From positions 62,001 through 126,000 of the forward strand of contig NZ_JALPRD010000005.1 of assembly GCF_023197165.1 (NCBI RefSeq): 64,000 nucleotides of DNA. The letters are read 5' to 3'. The notes under the pieces are model-generated. The model had not been told where the DNA came from, searched no databases, and was given only the letters and a program-made list of their open reading frames with translations. This document shows positions 48,499-57,431 of this stretch, one piece after another. Both the position numbers and the translations under genes were made by a program. How positions within the stretch are numbered: the stretch's first letter is position 1; each line of letters begins with the position of its first letter. The stretch is from Sphingopyxis sp. MSC1_008 (GTDB taxonomy: Bacteria > Pseudomonadota > Alphaproteobacteria > Sphingomonadales > Sphingomonadaceae).

Positions 48499-50700
48499 TC
48501 ACACCATGTCCGGCAGCTTGCCCAGCAGCTTGTCGAGCGTGATCGGATAATTGCGGACGCGCACGCCGGTCGCGTTGTAGACCGCGTTGGCGACCGCCGC
48601 CGCGACACCGCAGATGCCGAGTTCGCCGACGCCCTTTGCCTTCATCGGCGACGTCGTCGGGTCGGCCTCGTCGAGGAAGATGACATCCTGATGCGGAATG
48701 TCGGCATGGACGGGGACTTCATAACCGGCGAGATCGTGATTGACGAAAAAGCCGAAGCGTTTGTCGACCGCAAGCTCCTCCATCAACGCTGCGCCCGCAC
48801 CCATCGTCATCGCACCGATCACCTGGCTTCGCGCCGCCTTGGGATTGAGGATGCGCCCCGCGGCGCACACCGCGAGCATGCGGCGGACGCGGACTTCGCC
48901 CGTCATCGCATCGACGCCAACCTCGACGAAATGCGCGCCAAAGGTCGATTGCTGAAATTTCTCGGCGAGGTCGCCATATTCCATCTTATCCTCGGCGACG
49001 AGTTCGCCGTCGGTCGCCGCATCGCCGAGCGCAACGCTGCGCCGTCCGGCTTTGACCTTGCCGTCCGCAAAGACCGCGTCTGACGCGAGGCCGAGCTTCT
49101 GCACCACCGCCTCGCGCAGCTTGACGCAGGCGGCGTAGACCCCGGCGGTCGAGCTGTTGGCGCCCCACTGCCCGCCCGATCCCGCCGATACCGGAAAGGC
49201 CGAATCGCCGAGCTTCACGACGACCTTGTCGAGCGGCACCCCCATCATTTCGGCGGCGGTCTGCGCGACGATCGTATAGGTGCCGGTGCCGATATCGGTC
49301 ATATCGGTCTCGACCGTCACGACCCCCGATTTGGCGAGGCGCACGCGCGCCGCCGACGGTCCGTTGAGGTTGTTGCGGAACGCCGCGGCGACCCCCATTC
49401 CGACCAGCCAGCGCCCGTCGCGCGTGGCGCCGGGCTTGGCACGTTTGCTCCAGCCGAACTTGGCGGCGCCGGTCTCGAGACATTTGTTGAGCTGGCGCTG
49501 CGAAAAAGGGCGGCTCGGCTTTTCGGGGTCGACTTGCGTGTCGTTCAGAACACGCAACGCGATCGGATCCATACCCAGCTTTTCGGCCAGTTCGTCGACC
49601 GCGATCTCGAGTGCCATCAGCCCCGGCGCTTCGCCCGGCGCGCGCATCGCATTGCCTTCGGGCAGGTCGAGCACCGCAAGGCGCATCGCGGTCATGCGAT
49701 TTTCGCCGGCATAGAGCAGGCGTGTCTGCGCCACCGCGGTTTCGGGGCCGCCACCGGGCAGATCGCCCGACCAGCTTTCGTGGCCGATCGCGGTCAGCTT
49801 GCCATCGGCGGTCGCGCCGAGCCGAACGCGCTGGATCGTCGCCGGGCGGTGCGTGGTATTGTTGATCATCAGCGGCCGCGGCAGCGCGACCTTGACCGGC
49901 CGCTTCGCCGCCTTCGCCCCCAGCGCGGCGAGCAGCACATCGGCGCGATTGAACAATTTCCCGCCGAACCCGCCGCCGATATAAGGCGAGTCGAAGCGGA
50001 TATTCTCCTTCGGAATGCCGAGCGTCTTGGCCATGTCGCCGACCGACCAGGCGATCATCTGGTTCGACGTCCAGACGGTCAGCTTGTCGCCCTCCCACGC
50101 AGCGATCGTCGCGTGGGGCTCCATCATCGCGTGGCTGTGATCGGGGGTCGTGTAGCGCGCATCGAGCTGCACCGGCGCCGCGGCGAAGGCGGCGGCGAAA
50201 TTGCCGACGGCGGTGTCGGGCTCGGTTCCGAACGATGCTTTCGGCTTGATCGCCGTATCGATCGCGGCCGCCAGATCGAAAGCGCCCTTTTCGCGCGCAT
50301 ATTCGACACGAACGAGCGAGGCGGCGGCGCGCGCCTGTTCGAAACTGTCGGCGACGACGAGCGCGATCGCCTGATGATAATGTTCGATATCGGGGCCGCC
50401 GAGCAATTTGGCGGTGTTGAAATCGCCCTTCGCCAGCTTGCCCGCATTGTCCGCGGTGACGATCGCGATGACGCCCGGTGCCGCCCTTGCTGCGTCGAGG
50501 TTCATCGACGCGATCCGCCCCTTGGCGATCGCCGATCCGACGACATAGCCATAAGCCTGGTTCGCCGCGACATCGTGCCGTTCATAGGCATAGGGCGCGG
50601 TGCCCGTCGTCTTGAGCGGCCCTTCGATGCGGTTGGTGGGTTTGCCGACGATCTTCATCTGATCGATCGGATTGGTGGTGGCGGGCGTGTCGAATTTCAT
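48499..50700 (-). CDS. paoC: Aldehyde oxidase, molybdenum-binding subunit (PaoC/YagR-like)
   Basis: A 733-residue large subunit of a xanthine-oxidase-family enzyme: substrate-funnel segment PYIGGGFGGKLFNRADVLL, molybdopterin contacts VGMGVAAAFRNNLNGPSA and GSGGQWGANSSTAG, and the catalytic Glu in KGVGELGICG near residue 693. It oxidises aldehydes to acids with water as oxygen source. Length and motif spacing match E. coli PaoC. The start is ATG 50700, three bases after the paoB-like stop. The enzyme is likely exported folded, carried by the Tat signal on the iron-sulfur subunit. Confidence 0.93.
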   Translation of the reverse strand: MKFDTPATTNPIDQMKIVGKPTNRIEGPLKTTGTAPYAYERHDVAANQAYGYVVGSAIAKGRIASMNLDAARAAPGVIAIVTADNAGKLAKGDFNTAKLLGGPDIEHYHQAIALVVADSFEQARAAASLVRVEYAREKGAFDLAAAIDTAIKPKASFGTEPDTAVGNFAAAFAAAPVQLDARYTTPDHSHAMMEPHATIAAWEGDKLTVWTSNQMIAWSVGDMAKTLGIPKENIRFDSPYIGGGFGGKLFNRADVLLAALGAKAAKRPVKVALPRPLMINNTTHRPATIQRVRLGATADGKLTAIGHESWSGDLPGGGPETAVAQTRLLYAGENRMTAMRLAVLDLPEGNAMRAPGEAPGLMALEIAVDELAEKLGMDPIALRVLNDTQVDPEKPSRPFSQRQLNKCLETGAAKFGWSKRAKPGATRDGRWLVGMGVAAAFRNNLNGPSAARVRLAKSGVVTVETDMTDIGTGTYTIVAQTAAEMMGVPLDKVVVKLGDSAFPVSAGSGGQWGANSSTAGVYAACVKLREAVVQKLGLASDAVFADGKVKAGRRSVALGDAATDGELVAEDKMEYGDLAEKFQQSTFGAHFVEVGVDAMTGEVRVRRMLAVCAAGRILNPKAARSQVIGAMTMGAGAALMEELAVDKRFGFFVNHDLAGYEVPVHADIPHQDVIFLDEADPTTSPMKAKGVGELGICGVAAAVANAVYNATGVRVRNYPITLDKLLGKLPDMV

Positions 50701-50703
50701 GGT

Positions 50704-51654
50704 TCAGCCCTTCGCTTGCGCCAGCACCCCGGCGAGCGTGCGCTCGACGAGGGGCAGCTTATAGGCGTTTTCGTGCGTGGTCTTGGCGCCCGCGAGCAGG
50801 CCGTCGGCGACACCCTTCGCGCCGCGCGGCAGCGCCGCCTCGGCCGCTTCGACGCGCCACGGCTTGTAGCCGACCCCGCCGAGTGCCACCCGGCCGGTTC
50901 CGTCGCGCTGGACGATCACGCCGACCGCGATCAGCGCAAAGGCATAGGACGCGCGGTCGCGGACCTTGTGATAGATATGCGTACCGCCGACGGGTTTTGG
51001 CAATGTGACCGCGGTGATCAACTCGCCCGGCGCCAGCACCGTTTCCAGATGCGGCGTCTTGCCCGGCGCGCGATAGAATTCGGCGATGGGGATCGCCCGC
51101 GCCTTGCCCGCCGCGTCGACCGTCTCGATCGCCGCATCGAGCGCGCGCATCGCCACCGCCATATCGCTGGGGTGCGTCGCGATACAGGCGTCGCTGGCAC
51201 CGACAACCGCGTGCAGCCGGTTGAAGCCGCCGATCGCGGCGCAGCCGCTGCCGGGCTTGCGTTTGTTGCACGGCTGGTTGGTGTCGTAAAAATAGGGGCA
51301 GCGCGTCCGCTGGAGCAGATTGCCCGCAGTCGTCGCCTTGTTGCGCAGCTGCCCCGATGCCCCCGCGACCAGCGCGCGGGTCAAAAGCCCATAATCGCGC
51401 CGCACGCGCGCGTCGCTCGCGAGGTCGGTGTTGCGCACCATCGCGCCGATCCGCAGCCCACCCTCTGCCGTCGCCTCGATCTTGTCGAGCGCGAGACGGC
51501 TGACATCGATCAAATGCTGCGGCGTTTCGATCTCGAGCTTCATCAGGTCGAGCAGGTTCGTGCCGCCCGCGATGAACCGCGCGCCGGGCATCCGGGCGAA
51601 GGCCGCGGTCGCTGCCGCCGCGCTGTCGACGCGTTCATAGGTGAAGCTTTTCAT
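50704..51654 (-). CDS. paoB: Aldehyde oxidase, FAD-binding subunit (PaoB/YagS-like)
   Basis: A 316-residue flavoprotein: FAD site [17 protein letters not shown] and GNLLQRTRC. The extra Cys-rich loop [20 protein letters not shown] is characteristic of the PaoB type, which holds a [4Fe-4S] cluster not found in ordinary xanthine dehydrogenases. It passes electrons from the molybdenum centre. ATG 51654 overlaps the stop of the iron-sulfur subunit gene by four bases. Confidence 0.93.
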   Translation of the reverse strand: MKSFTYERVDSAAAATAAFARMPGARFIAGGTNLLDLMKLEIETPQHLIDVSRLALDKIEATAEGGLRIGAMVRNTDLASDARVRRDYGLLTRALVAGASGQLRNKATTAGNLLQRTRCPYFYDTNQPCNKRKPGSGCAAIGGFNRLHAVVGASDACIATHPSDMAVAMRALDAAIETVDAAGKARAIPIAEFYRAPGKTPHLETVLAPGELITAVTLPKPVGGTHIYHKVRDRASYAFALIAVGVIVQRDGTGRVALGGVGYKPWRVEAAEAALPRGAKGVADGLLAGAKTTHENAYKLPLVERTLAGVLAQAKG

Positions 51655-52292
51655 GCCTTCACTCCCGCCACATCGGTGATCGCATCGATGATGTTCGAAT
51701 AGGCGCCGCAGCGGCAGATATTGCCGCTCATCCGCTCGCGCAGCTCGACCTTCGTCACCGCCGGTGCGGCGCCGAGGTCGGCGGTGACATGGCTCGGGAT
51801 ACCAGCCTTGATCTCGTCGAGAACCGCGACCGCCGAGCAGATCTGCCCCGGGGTGCAATAGCCGCATTGATAGCCGTCGTGCGTCACGAACGCGTCCTGC
51901 ATCGCGTGCATCTTGTCGGGGGTGCCCAGCCCTTCGATCGTGGTGATCTTGTCGCCCTCGTGCATCACCGCCAGCGTGAGGCAGCTGTTGATCCGCCGCC
52001 CGTCGACGATCACGGTGCAGGCGCCGCACTGGCCGTGGTCGCAGCCCTTCTTGGTCCCGGTCAGGTGCAGATGCTCGCGCAGTGCATCGAGCAGCGACGT
52101 TCGCGTGTCGAGCTCCAGTTCGCGCTTCTTGCCGTTCACCTCGAACGCCACTTTGGCCGTCGGCGGAGATTTGGCCGCCGGGGCGGCCGCCGCTGCCGTC
52201 CCGATCGGGACCAATGTCACCGTCGCGACCGAGGCCGCGCCGCCCGCGAGCACGCCGCGTCGCGACAGCTCAAATTCTTCGGAAGTCTGCAT
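51651..52292 (-). CDS. paoA: Aldehyde oxidase, [2Fe-2S] subunit with Tat signal (PaoA/YagT-like)
   Basis: A 213-residue subunit. A twin-arginine signal ([10 protein letters not shown] followed by a hydrophobic stretch to AAAAAP) directs the complex to the periplasm. The two [2Fe-2S] clusters are bound by [10 protein letters not shown] plus a following NSC, and by QCGYCTPGQ plus NICRCG. It is the first gene of the paoABC-like operon. Start ATG 52292 precedes the Tat signal by eight codons; a longer frame has no fitting leader. Confidence 0.93.
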   Translation of the reverse strand: MQTSEEFELSRRGVLAGGAASVATVTLVPIGTAAAAAPAAKSPPTAKVAFEVNGKKRELELDTRTSLLDALREHLHLTGTKKGCDHGQCGACTVIVDGRRINSCLTLAVMHEGDKITTIEGLGTPDKMHAMQDAFVTHDGYQCGYCTPGQICSAVAVLDEIKAGIPSHVTADLGAAPAVTKVELRERMSGNICRCGAYSNIIDAITDVAGVKA

Positions 52293-52716
52293 AGCGTTCG
52301 TCCGTTTCTGTTCTGTTTGCCAATGAGCGCCGAGGCCCACGGGAAGGTTCAGGCAGTCGATACCGCGCGGCTTATGGGATCGCGTCGGCACAGAAAATTT
52401 CGGATTCTTGATGCAGGGATATCATAATAATGTGCAGCGGAACAAGCGTCGCGCCGGATGATGCGAAGCGCGTGGCCCGGCGCCGCAGGCGCGGCTCAAG
52501 CGCCTCTAAAGCACTATAATATAAGCGAAATCGTGGCAGTCCTCGACAATGCGAAGGGGCGCATCGCCGCCACCTCCTGCGATTATATGTGGTCCGAACG
52601 AAAGCGCTCGGCCGCCAACGCCCACAAAAAAGCCGTCATCCCATGTTGCAAATGCGAGTTACTCTCATTAGTGGCGCATCGCCGGCACGGCCCGTCGGCC
52701 GAAAAAGGGGATAAAG
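52293..52716. other. 424-bp divergent promoter region
   Basis: The gap between the paoABC-like operon and the siderophore receptor. It holds a moderately AT-rich stretch with a TATAAT-like hexamer (near 52514), and a Fur-like palindrome at 52651-52669. I see no convincing gene here: short open frames overlap the receptor start and have no ribosome-binding site. Confidence 0.6.
52651..52669. promoter_or_regulatory. Fur-like 19-bp palindrome
   Basis: AATGCGAGT-T-ACTCTCATT pairs at eight of nine positions. Length and symmetry equal the 19-bp Fur box, and it lies 47 bp before a siderophore-type receptor gene. Iron control is therefore likely but inferred. Confidence 0.5.
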
Positions 52717-54855
52717 ATGCGCCGTTCAATTCGCTTGCTGCTGACCGGATCGGCGCTTCTGTGCGCATCGACATTTGCGCAGGCGCAGCAAGAGACGCGC
52801 CCGACGGCAGCGGACGACGAGCCCGGCGATGCCATCGTCGTGACCGGCTATGGCCGGACCGATCAGCCCACCGCCGCGACGGGACTCCCGCTCTCCCCGC
52901 TTGAAACGCCGCAAACGATCAGCGTCATCACGCGCCAGCAGATCGAGGACCAGGGGTTCAACACGATCAACGAGGCGCTCGACTTCACCGTCGGCATTTC
53001 CAAGAAGGACATCGACCGCGGACGCAGCGCGATCACCGCGCGCGGGTTCGAGGTCCAGAATTTCCAGCTCGACGACGCGCCGTTCGAAAATGGCAATGTC
53101 GGGTTTGGCGAGACGAGCACCGCGCAATATGAGCGTGTCGACCTGGTGCGCGGCGCCGCGGGCCTGATGCAGGGCGCCGGCGATCCGTCGGCGGTCGTCA
53201 ACCTGATCCGCAAACATGCGACCGAGCTCGAATTTGCCGGCGACATCAGCATCGAGGCCGGATCGTGGGATCGTTTTGCCGCGACGCTCGACGTCCAGTC
53301 GCCGCTCAACGCCGCGGGCACGGTGCGCGCCCGCGCCGTCGCTCAGGCCTATACGCAGGACAGCTTCGTCGATCTGGAAAAGAAGAAGGGCCTCCTGCTC
53401 TATGGCGTGATCGACGCCGATCTGGGCGATCGCACGACGCTGTCCATCGGCGCAAGCTATCAGCGCGACGAGCGCGACGGGATCATGTGGGCGCAATTGC
53501 CCTATTGGTATAGCGACGGCACGCGCACCGACTGGCCCCGGTCCAAGACCACGGGCGCCGACTGGGGGCTCTGGAATACGACCGAGATTTCAGCATTTGC
53601 CACGCTCACGCGCAAACTGGGCGGCGACTGGCAGGTTCGCGGCGATCTCGGCTATCACAAGGGGCTTGAAAATTCGAAGCTGCTGTGGCTCGACGGCCTG
53701 CCCGACCGCGTTACGGGTGCGGACGTGGGCACATATGGCTATTGGTACAAGGCCGATCCCGAACAATGGCACGGCAGCATCCAGGCGAATGGCAGCTTCA
53801 CCCTGCTGGGCGGCCAGCACGACCTCGCGTTCGGCGCGATGGCGAGCCGCGTCAACAACGGCTGGACGAACCGCGATCCGGTTGCGATCGACCCGATCGC
53901 CGACTTCAACAGCTTCGACGGCCGGCTCGCCGAGCCCGAATGGGGCGCGCGTTACGACATGTCCGGATTCGGCAACACGACGCAGGCGGCGGTCTATGCC
54001 TCGACGCGGATCAGCCTGATCGGGGGACTCAAGCTCATCGGCGGCGGGCGCGTCAGCTATTACAAACGCAATGAGCATGAAAGCCTGTACAGTCCTTCGC
54101 CCTACAGCCTGTCGTACAAGGGCCAGATCACGCCCTATGTCGGGCTGGTCTATAACCTGACGGCCAATCTGTCGGCCTATGCGAGCTACACCAATATCTT
54201 CAAGCCGCAGGGCGACCTGCGCGACCGGAACAACCAGCTGATCGATCCGCTGGAAGGCACCAATTATGAAGCCGGTCTGAAAGCGCTGCTGCTCGATGGC
54301 CAGTTGCTGGCGACGGCCTCGGTCTACCGCATCGAGCAGGATAATCTGGCGGTTGCCGACGGGTTGATCCCCGGCACCCCGATCCAGGCATATCGCGGCG
54401 CGAAGGGAACCGTCGCGAAGGGCTATGAACTCGAAATCGTCGGCAAGATCACCCCGCAGTGGGACGTCAGCGCCGGATGGAGCGATTACAGCGCAAAGGA
54501 CGCCGAGGGCGCGCACGTGCTCGCGCATCAGCCGCGCCGCGTGTTCAACTTTGCGACCCGCTACGACTTTACCGGAATGCTCGACGGCCTGAGTGTCGGC
54601 GGCGCGGTGAAATGGGAAAGCCGGCCGCCGGTCACCGCCGTCAACCCCGGCTCGAATGTCGAGGAGCGGATCGGCCAGCCCGCCTATGCCATCGCCAATA
54701 TCATGGCACGCTATGACCTGACTGAAGCCCTGTCGTTGCAGGCGAATGTCGACAATCTCTTCGACAAGCGTTTTTTCAGCGGCAACGTCTGGTTCCCGGG
54801 CTTCGTCTATGGCGAGCCGCGAAATGCGCGAGTGACGCTGAAATACGCTTTCTGA
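52717..54855 (+). CDS. TonB-dependent siderophore-type receptor
   Basis: A 712-residue receptor: signal peptide MRRSIRLLLTGSALLCAS to AQAQQ, TonB box AIVVTGYGR, plug segments ETPQTISVITRQQIEDQG and ITARGFEVQNFQLDD, VDLVRGAAGLMQGAGDPSA, and a barrel ending ARVTLKYAF. The TPQTISVITRQQI pattern and short plug are typical of ferric-siderophore receptors (FhuE/FpvA/FoxA-like). It is preceded by a Fur-like palindrome. The next genes on the same strand are an amidohydrolase, a dipeptidase-like protein and an ornithine-cyclodeaminase-like enzyme, perhaps for use of a peptide-type chelator. Confidence 0.93.
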   Translation: MRRSIRLLLTGSALLCASTFAQAQQETRPTAADDEPGDAIVVTGYGRTDQPTAATGLPLSPLETPQTISVITRQQIEDQGFNTINEALDFTVGISKKDIDRGRSAITARGFEVQNFQLDDAPFENGNVGFGETSTAQYERVDLVRGAAGLMQGAGDPSAVVNLIRKHATELEFAGDISIEAGSWDRFAATLDVQSPLNAAGTVRARAVAQAYTQDSFVDLEKKKGLLLYGVIDADLGDRTTLSIGASYQRDERDGIMWAQLPYWYSDGTRTDWPRSKTTGADWGLWNTTEISAFATLTRKLGGDWQVRGDLGYHKGLENSKLLWLDGLPDRVTGADVGTYGYWYKADPEQWHGSIQANGSFTLLGGQHDLAFGAMASRVNNGWTNRDPVAIDPIADFNSFDGRLAEPEWGARYDMSGFGNTTQAAVYASTRISLIGGLKLIGGGRVSYYKRNEHESLYSPSPYSLSYKGQITPYVGLVYNLTANLSAYASYTNIFKPQGDLRDRNNQLIDPLEGTNYEAGLKALLLDGQLLATASVYRIEQDNLAVADGLIPGTPIQAYRGAKGTVAKGYELEIVGKITPQWDVSAGWSDYSAKDAEGAHVLAHQPRRVFNFATRYDFTGMLDGLSVGGAVKWESRPPVTAVNPGSNVEERIGQPAYAIANIMARYDLTEALSLQANVDNLFDKRFFSGNVWFPGFVYGEPRNARVTLKYAF

Positions 54856-54867
54856 GAAAAGAGCGAT

Positions 54868-54901
54868 CGGGTGGCCGCTTTTCGCCGATAGCGGCCGCCC
54901 G
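54868..54901 (+). terminator. Hairpin after the siderophore receptor (possible terminator)
   Basis: Arms 54868-54878 and 54891-54901 pair over 11 positions with one G-U pair; no T-run follows. It may protect the receptor mRNA end or cause partial termination before the amidohydrolase gene. Confidence 0.35.
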
Positions 54902-54940
54902 GCGATTGCGGACATGAAATGAGGGCGCTAGCGACGAGCC

Positions 54941-56320
54941 ATGACATCGGTTCGTTCACGCCCGCCGGCGCTTGTCGCTGCCCTTCAGTCGCTTGGCCTC
55001 GCCGCATCGCTGATGGCGGCGGCGCCCGCGCACGCGGCCGAACAGATACTTTACACCAATGTGTCGGTGATCGACGGCACCGGCGGACCCGCGCGCGCGG
55101 GGCAGGATATTTTGATCGAGGGCGAACGGATCGTCGCGGTCGGCGCGCATGACACGCTGGCACCGCGCGCGGGAACGGCGCGCCGCGTCGACCTGTCCGG
55201 GCGCTTCGTCATCCCCGGATTGATCGACAGCCACGTCCATCTCGCCACGCCGCCAAACCGCGCGCGTGCCGAAGCGATCCTGCGCCGCCAGCTCTATGGC
55301 GGCGTCACCGCAGTGCGCGACATGGCCGACGATCTGCGCGCGGTGGGCGAGCTTGCGCGCGCGTCGCTGGTCGGCGAAATTCCCGCGCCCGACATCTATT
55401 ACGCCGCATTGATGGCGGGGCCGTCCTTTTTCGAGGATCCCCGCGTCCTTGCGGTGAGCCGCGGCTTCACGCCGGGCACCGCGCCGTGGATGCAGGCGAT
55501 CGACAAAAAGACCGACCTGCGCACCGCAGTCACGCTGGCGCGCGGCACGTCGGCGAGCGCGATCAAGATCTACGCCAACCTGCCCGCCGAACGCGTCGCC
55601 GCGATCACTGCCGAAGCGCACCGCCAGAAGCTGATGATCTGGGCGCACAGCGCGGTCTTCCCAGCCCGCCCCGCCGAGGTGATCGCGGCGGGCGTCGATT
55701 CGGTCAGCCATGTCTGTTATCTCGGCTATGAGGCGCAGCCCGAAATGCTCGCCTCCTATCAGGACCGCACCCCCGTCGACGAAGCGCGCCTTGCACCAAC
55801 GGGCGACGATCCGGTCGTCGCGCGCCTCTTCGACGCGATGCGGAAGCGCGGCACGATCCTCGACGCGACCGGCAGCCTGTTCGTGAAGTTCGAGGCCCCG
55901 CGCAAAGCCGATCCGAAAGCCAAACCGCTGCGTTGCGGCGGCGCCCGCACGATCCGGCTGACCCAGCAGGCGTGGCGCGCGGGCCTGCCGATTTCGACCG
56001 GGACCGACTTCGTCAACCCCGCCGGCGACGCCTGGCCCGAGGTCCACGCCGAGCTTCGTTACCTGGCGAAGGACGTCGGCATGCCGCCGCTCGAGGTCAT
56101 CCACTCGGCAACGCTCGTCGGCGCGCGCGCTGCGGGGCAGGACAAGGATATGGGATCGATCGAGCCCGGCAAGCTCGCGAATTTCGTCATACTGACGGCG
56201 GACCCGCTCGCCGACATCGGCAATATCGAAAAGATCGAAATGACGGTGAAGCGCGGCCGCGAATATCGGCGCGCCGACTATATCGCGCCGACCGCGAAGG
56301 AGCTTGGAAATGACGATTGA
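54941..56320 (+). CDS. Exported amidohydrolase (imidazolonepropionase/prolidase-like)
   Basis: A 459-residue metal-dependent amidohydrolase with an N-terminal signal peptide (ALQSLGLAASLMAAAPAHA). The metal site looks complete: HVH in LIDSHVHLATP, the lysine for carbamylation in AIKIYANL, His in MIWAHSAVF and DSVSHVCY, and Asp in STGTDFVNPAG. The C-terminus carries the usual GSIEPGKLANFVILTADPL. Enzymes of this subgroup hydrolyse Xaa-Pro or cyclic amide bonds in the periplasm. It overlaps the dipeptidase-like gene by eleven bases. Confidence 0.9.
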   Translation: MTSVRSRPPALVAALQSLGLAASLMAAAPAHAAEQILYTNVSVIDGTGGPARAGQDILIEGERIVAVGAHDTLAPRAGTARRVDLSGRFVIPGLIDSHVHLATPPNRARAEAILRRQLYGGVTAVRDMADDLRAVGELARASLVGEIPAPDIYYAALMAGPSFFEDPRVLAVSRGFTPGTAPWMQAIDKKTDLRTAVTLARGTSASAIKIYANLPAERVAAITAEAHRQKLMIWAHSAVFPARPAEVIAAGVDSVSHVCYLGYEAQPEMLASYQDRTPVDEARLAPTGDDPVVARLFDAMRKRGTILDATGSLFVKFEAPRKADPKAKPLRCGGARTIRLTQQAWRAGLPISTGTDFVNPAGDAWPEVHAELRYLAKDVGMPPLEVIHSATLVGARAAGQDKDMGSIEPGKLANFVILTADPLADIGNIEKIEMTVKRGREYRRADYIAPTAKELGNDD

Positions 56321-57431
56321 CCGGCGCGCGATGCTTGCGGGGGCGGCGGGCATGGCCGCGACATCGCTGCTGCCGGGAGTTGCCCGTGCTGCGGCACCCG
56401 ACGACCGCAAATGGGTGATCGTCAATGCGCTCGGCGGGCTCGCCGATCCGAATATACAGGACGCCGCCGACCCCTTTTCGCCGCGCGTGCTGGCCGAGGC
56501 GCATGCGTCGGGGGTCACCGCGATCAACTGCACGCTCGGCTATGTCGCGGGCCCGGCCGAACCGTTCGAAAAGAGCGTCGCCGACGTCGCCGAAATGGAC
56601 ATGCTGCTGCGCCGCTATCCGCGCGACCTCGTCAAGATATTGAGCGCCGCCGACATCCGCCGCGCCAAGGCCGAAAAGAAGATCGGGATCATCTACGGTT
56701 TCCAGAACGGCGCGATGATGGGAAAGGACGCGGGTCGCGTCGACATCTTCGCCAACATGGGCGTACGCATCTTCCAGCTCACCTATAATCCGGCGAACCA
56801 GCTTGGCGACGGGTCGATGGCGCCGGGCAATCGCGGGCTGACGCCGTTCGGGCGCGAGGTGATCGAACGGCTCAATGCGCAAAAGATGATCGTCGACCTG
56901 TCGCACAGCGGCGAGAAGACCTGCCTCGAAGCCGCGCGCGCGTCGAAGGCACCGATCTCGATCAACCACACCGGCTGCCGCGCGGTCACCGACCTGCCGC
57001 GTAACAAGACCGACGCCGAATTACGGCTGGTCGCCGAAAAGGGCGGTTTCGTCGGCATCTATTTCATGCCTTTCCTCAACATCTCGGGCCACGCCCGCGC
57101 CGAGGATGTCGTGGCGCATATCGACCATGCGGTGAATATCTGCGGCGAGGATCATGTCGGGATCGGCACCGACGGCACGGTGGGCCAGATCGATGACCTG
57201 CAGGCGTATGAAGCGGTGCTCGCGAAGGAGATCGCCGAGCGCCGCGCCGCGGGGATCAGCGCCGCGGGCGAGCGCCCCGACACCTATCCCTTCGTCGTCG
57301 ACCTGCGCGGTCCCGACCAGTTTCGCAAACTTATCGGCCTCCTCTCCGCGCGCGGCTATTCGAGTGGCCGGATCGAGAAGATCATGGGGCTCAATTTCCT
57401 CCGCCACGCCGAAGGCGTCTGGGGTGGCTGA
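56310..57431 (+). CDS. Membrane dipeptidase (M19) family protein, incomplete metal site
   Basis: A 373-residue Tat-type exported protein (DRRAMLAGAAGMAATSLLPG). It has the M19 renal-dipeptidase barrel: RIFQLTYNPANQLGDGSM, IVDLSHSGEKT (H199), ISINHTGCRAV (H220), GIGTDGTVG and LRGPDQFRKLIGLLSARGYS. Two metal positions differ: the N-terminal HxD motif is missing (residues 36-43 read VIVNALGG), and the bridging Glu of GxEGG is Gln (GFQNG, Q132). A normal two-zinc dipeptidase centre is thus unlikely; a single-metal or altered function is possible. ATG 56310 is preferred over a TTG six bases earlier. It overlaps the next gene by eight bases. Confidence 0.85.
   Translation: MTIDRRAMLAGAAGMAATSLLPGVARAAAPDDRKWVIVNALGGLADPNIQDAADPFSPRVLAEAHASGVTAINCTLGYVAGPAEPFEKSVADVAEMDMLLRRYPRDLVKILSAADIRRAKAEKKIGIIYGFQNGAMMGKDAGRVDIFANMGVRIFQLTYNPANQLGDGSMAPGNRGLTPFGREVIERLNAQKMIVDLSHSGEKTCLEAARASKAPISINHTGCRAVTDLPRNKTDAELRLVAEKGGFVGIYFMPFLNISGHARAEDVVAHIDHAVNICGEDHVGIGTDGTVGQIDDLQAYEAVLAKEIAERRAAGISAAGERPDTYPFVVDLRGPDQFRKLIGLLSARGYSSGRIEKIMGLNFLRHAEGVWGG

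Noticed and set aside
49534..51702. Long open frame antisense to the paoC/paoB-like genes
   Set aside because: It spans two real genes and their junction, with no conserved sequence.
52458..52904. Small open frame before and over the siderophore receptor start
   Set aside because: It crosses the Fur-like site and the receptor signal peptide, with no ribosome-binding site or recognisable sequence.
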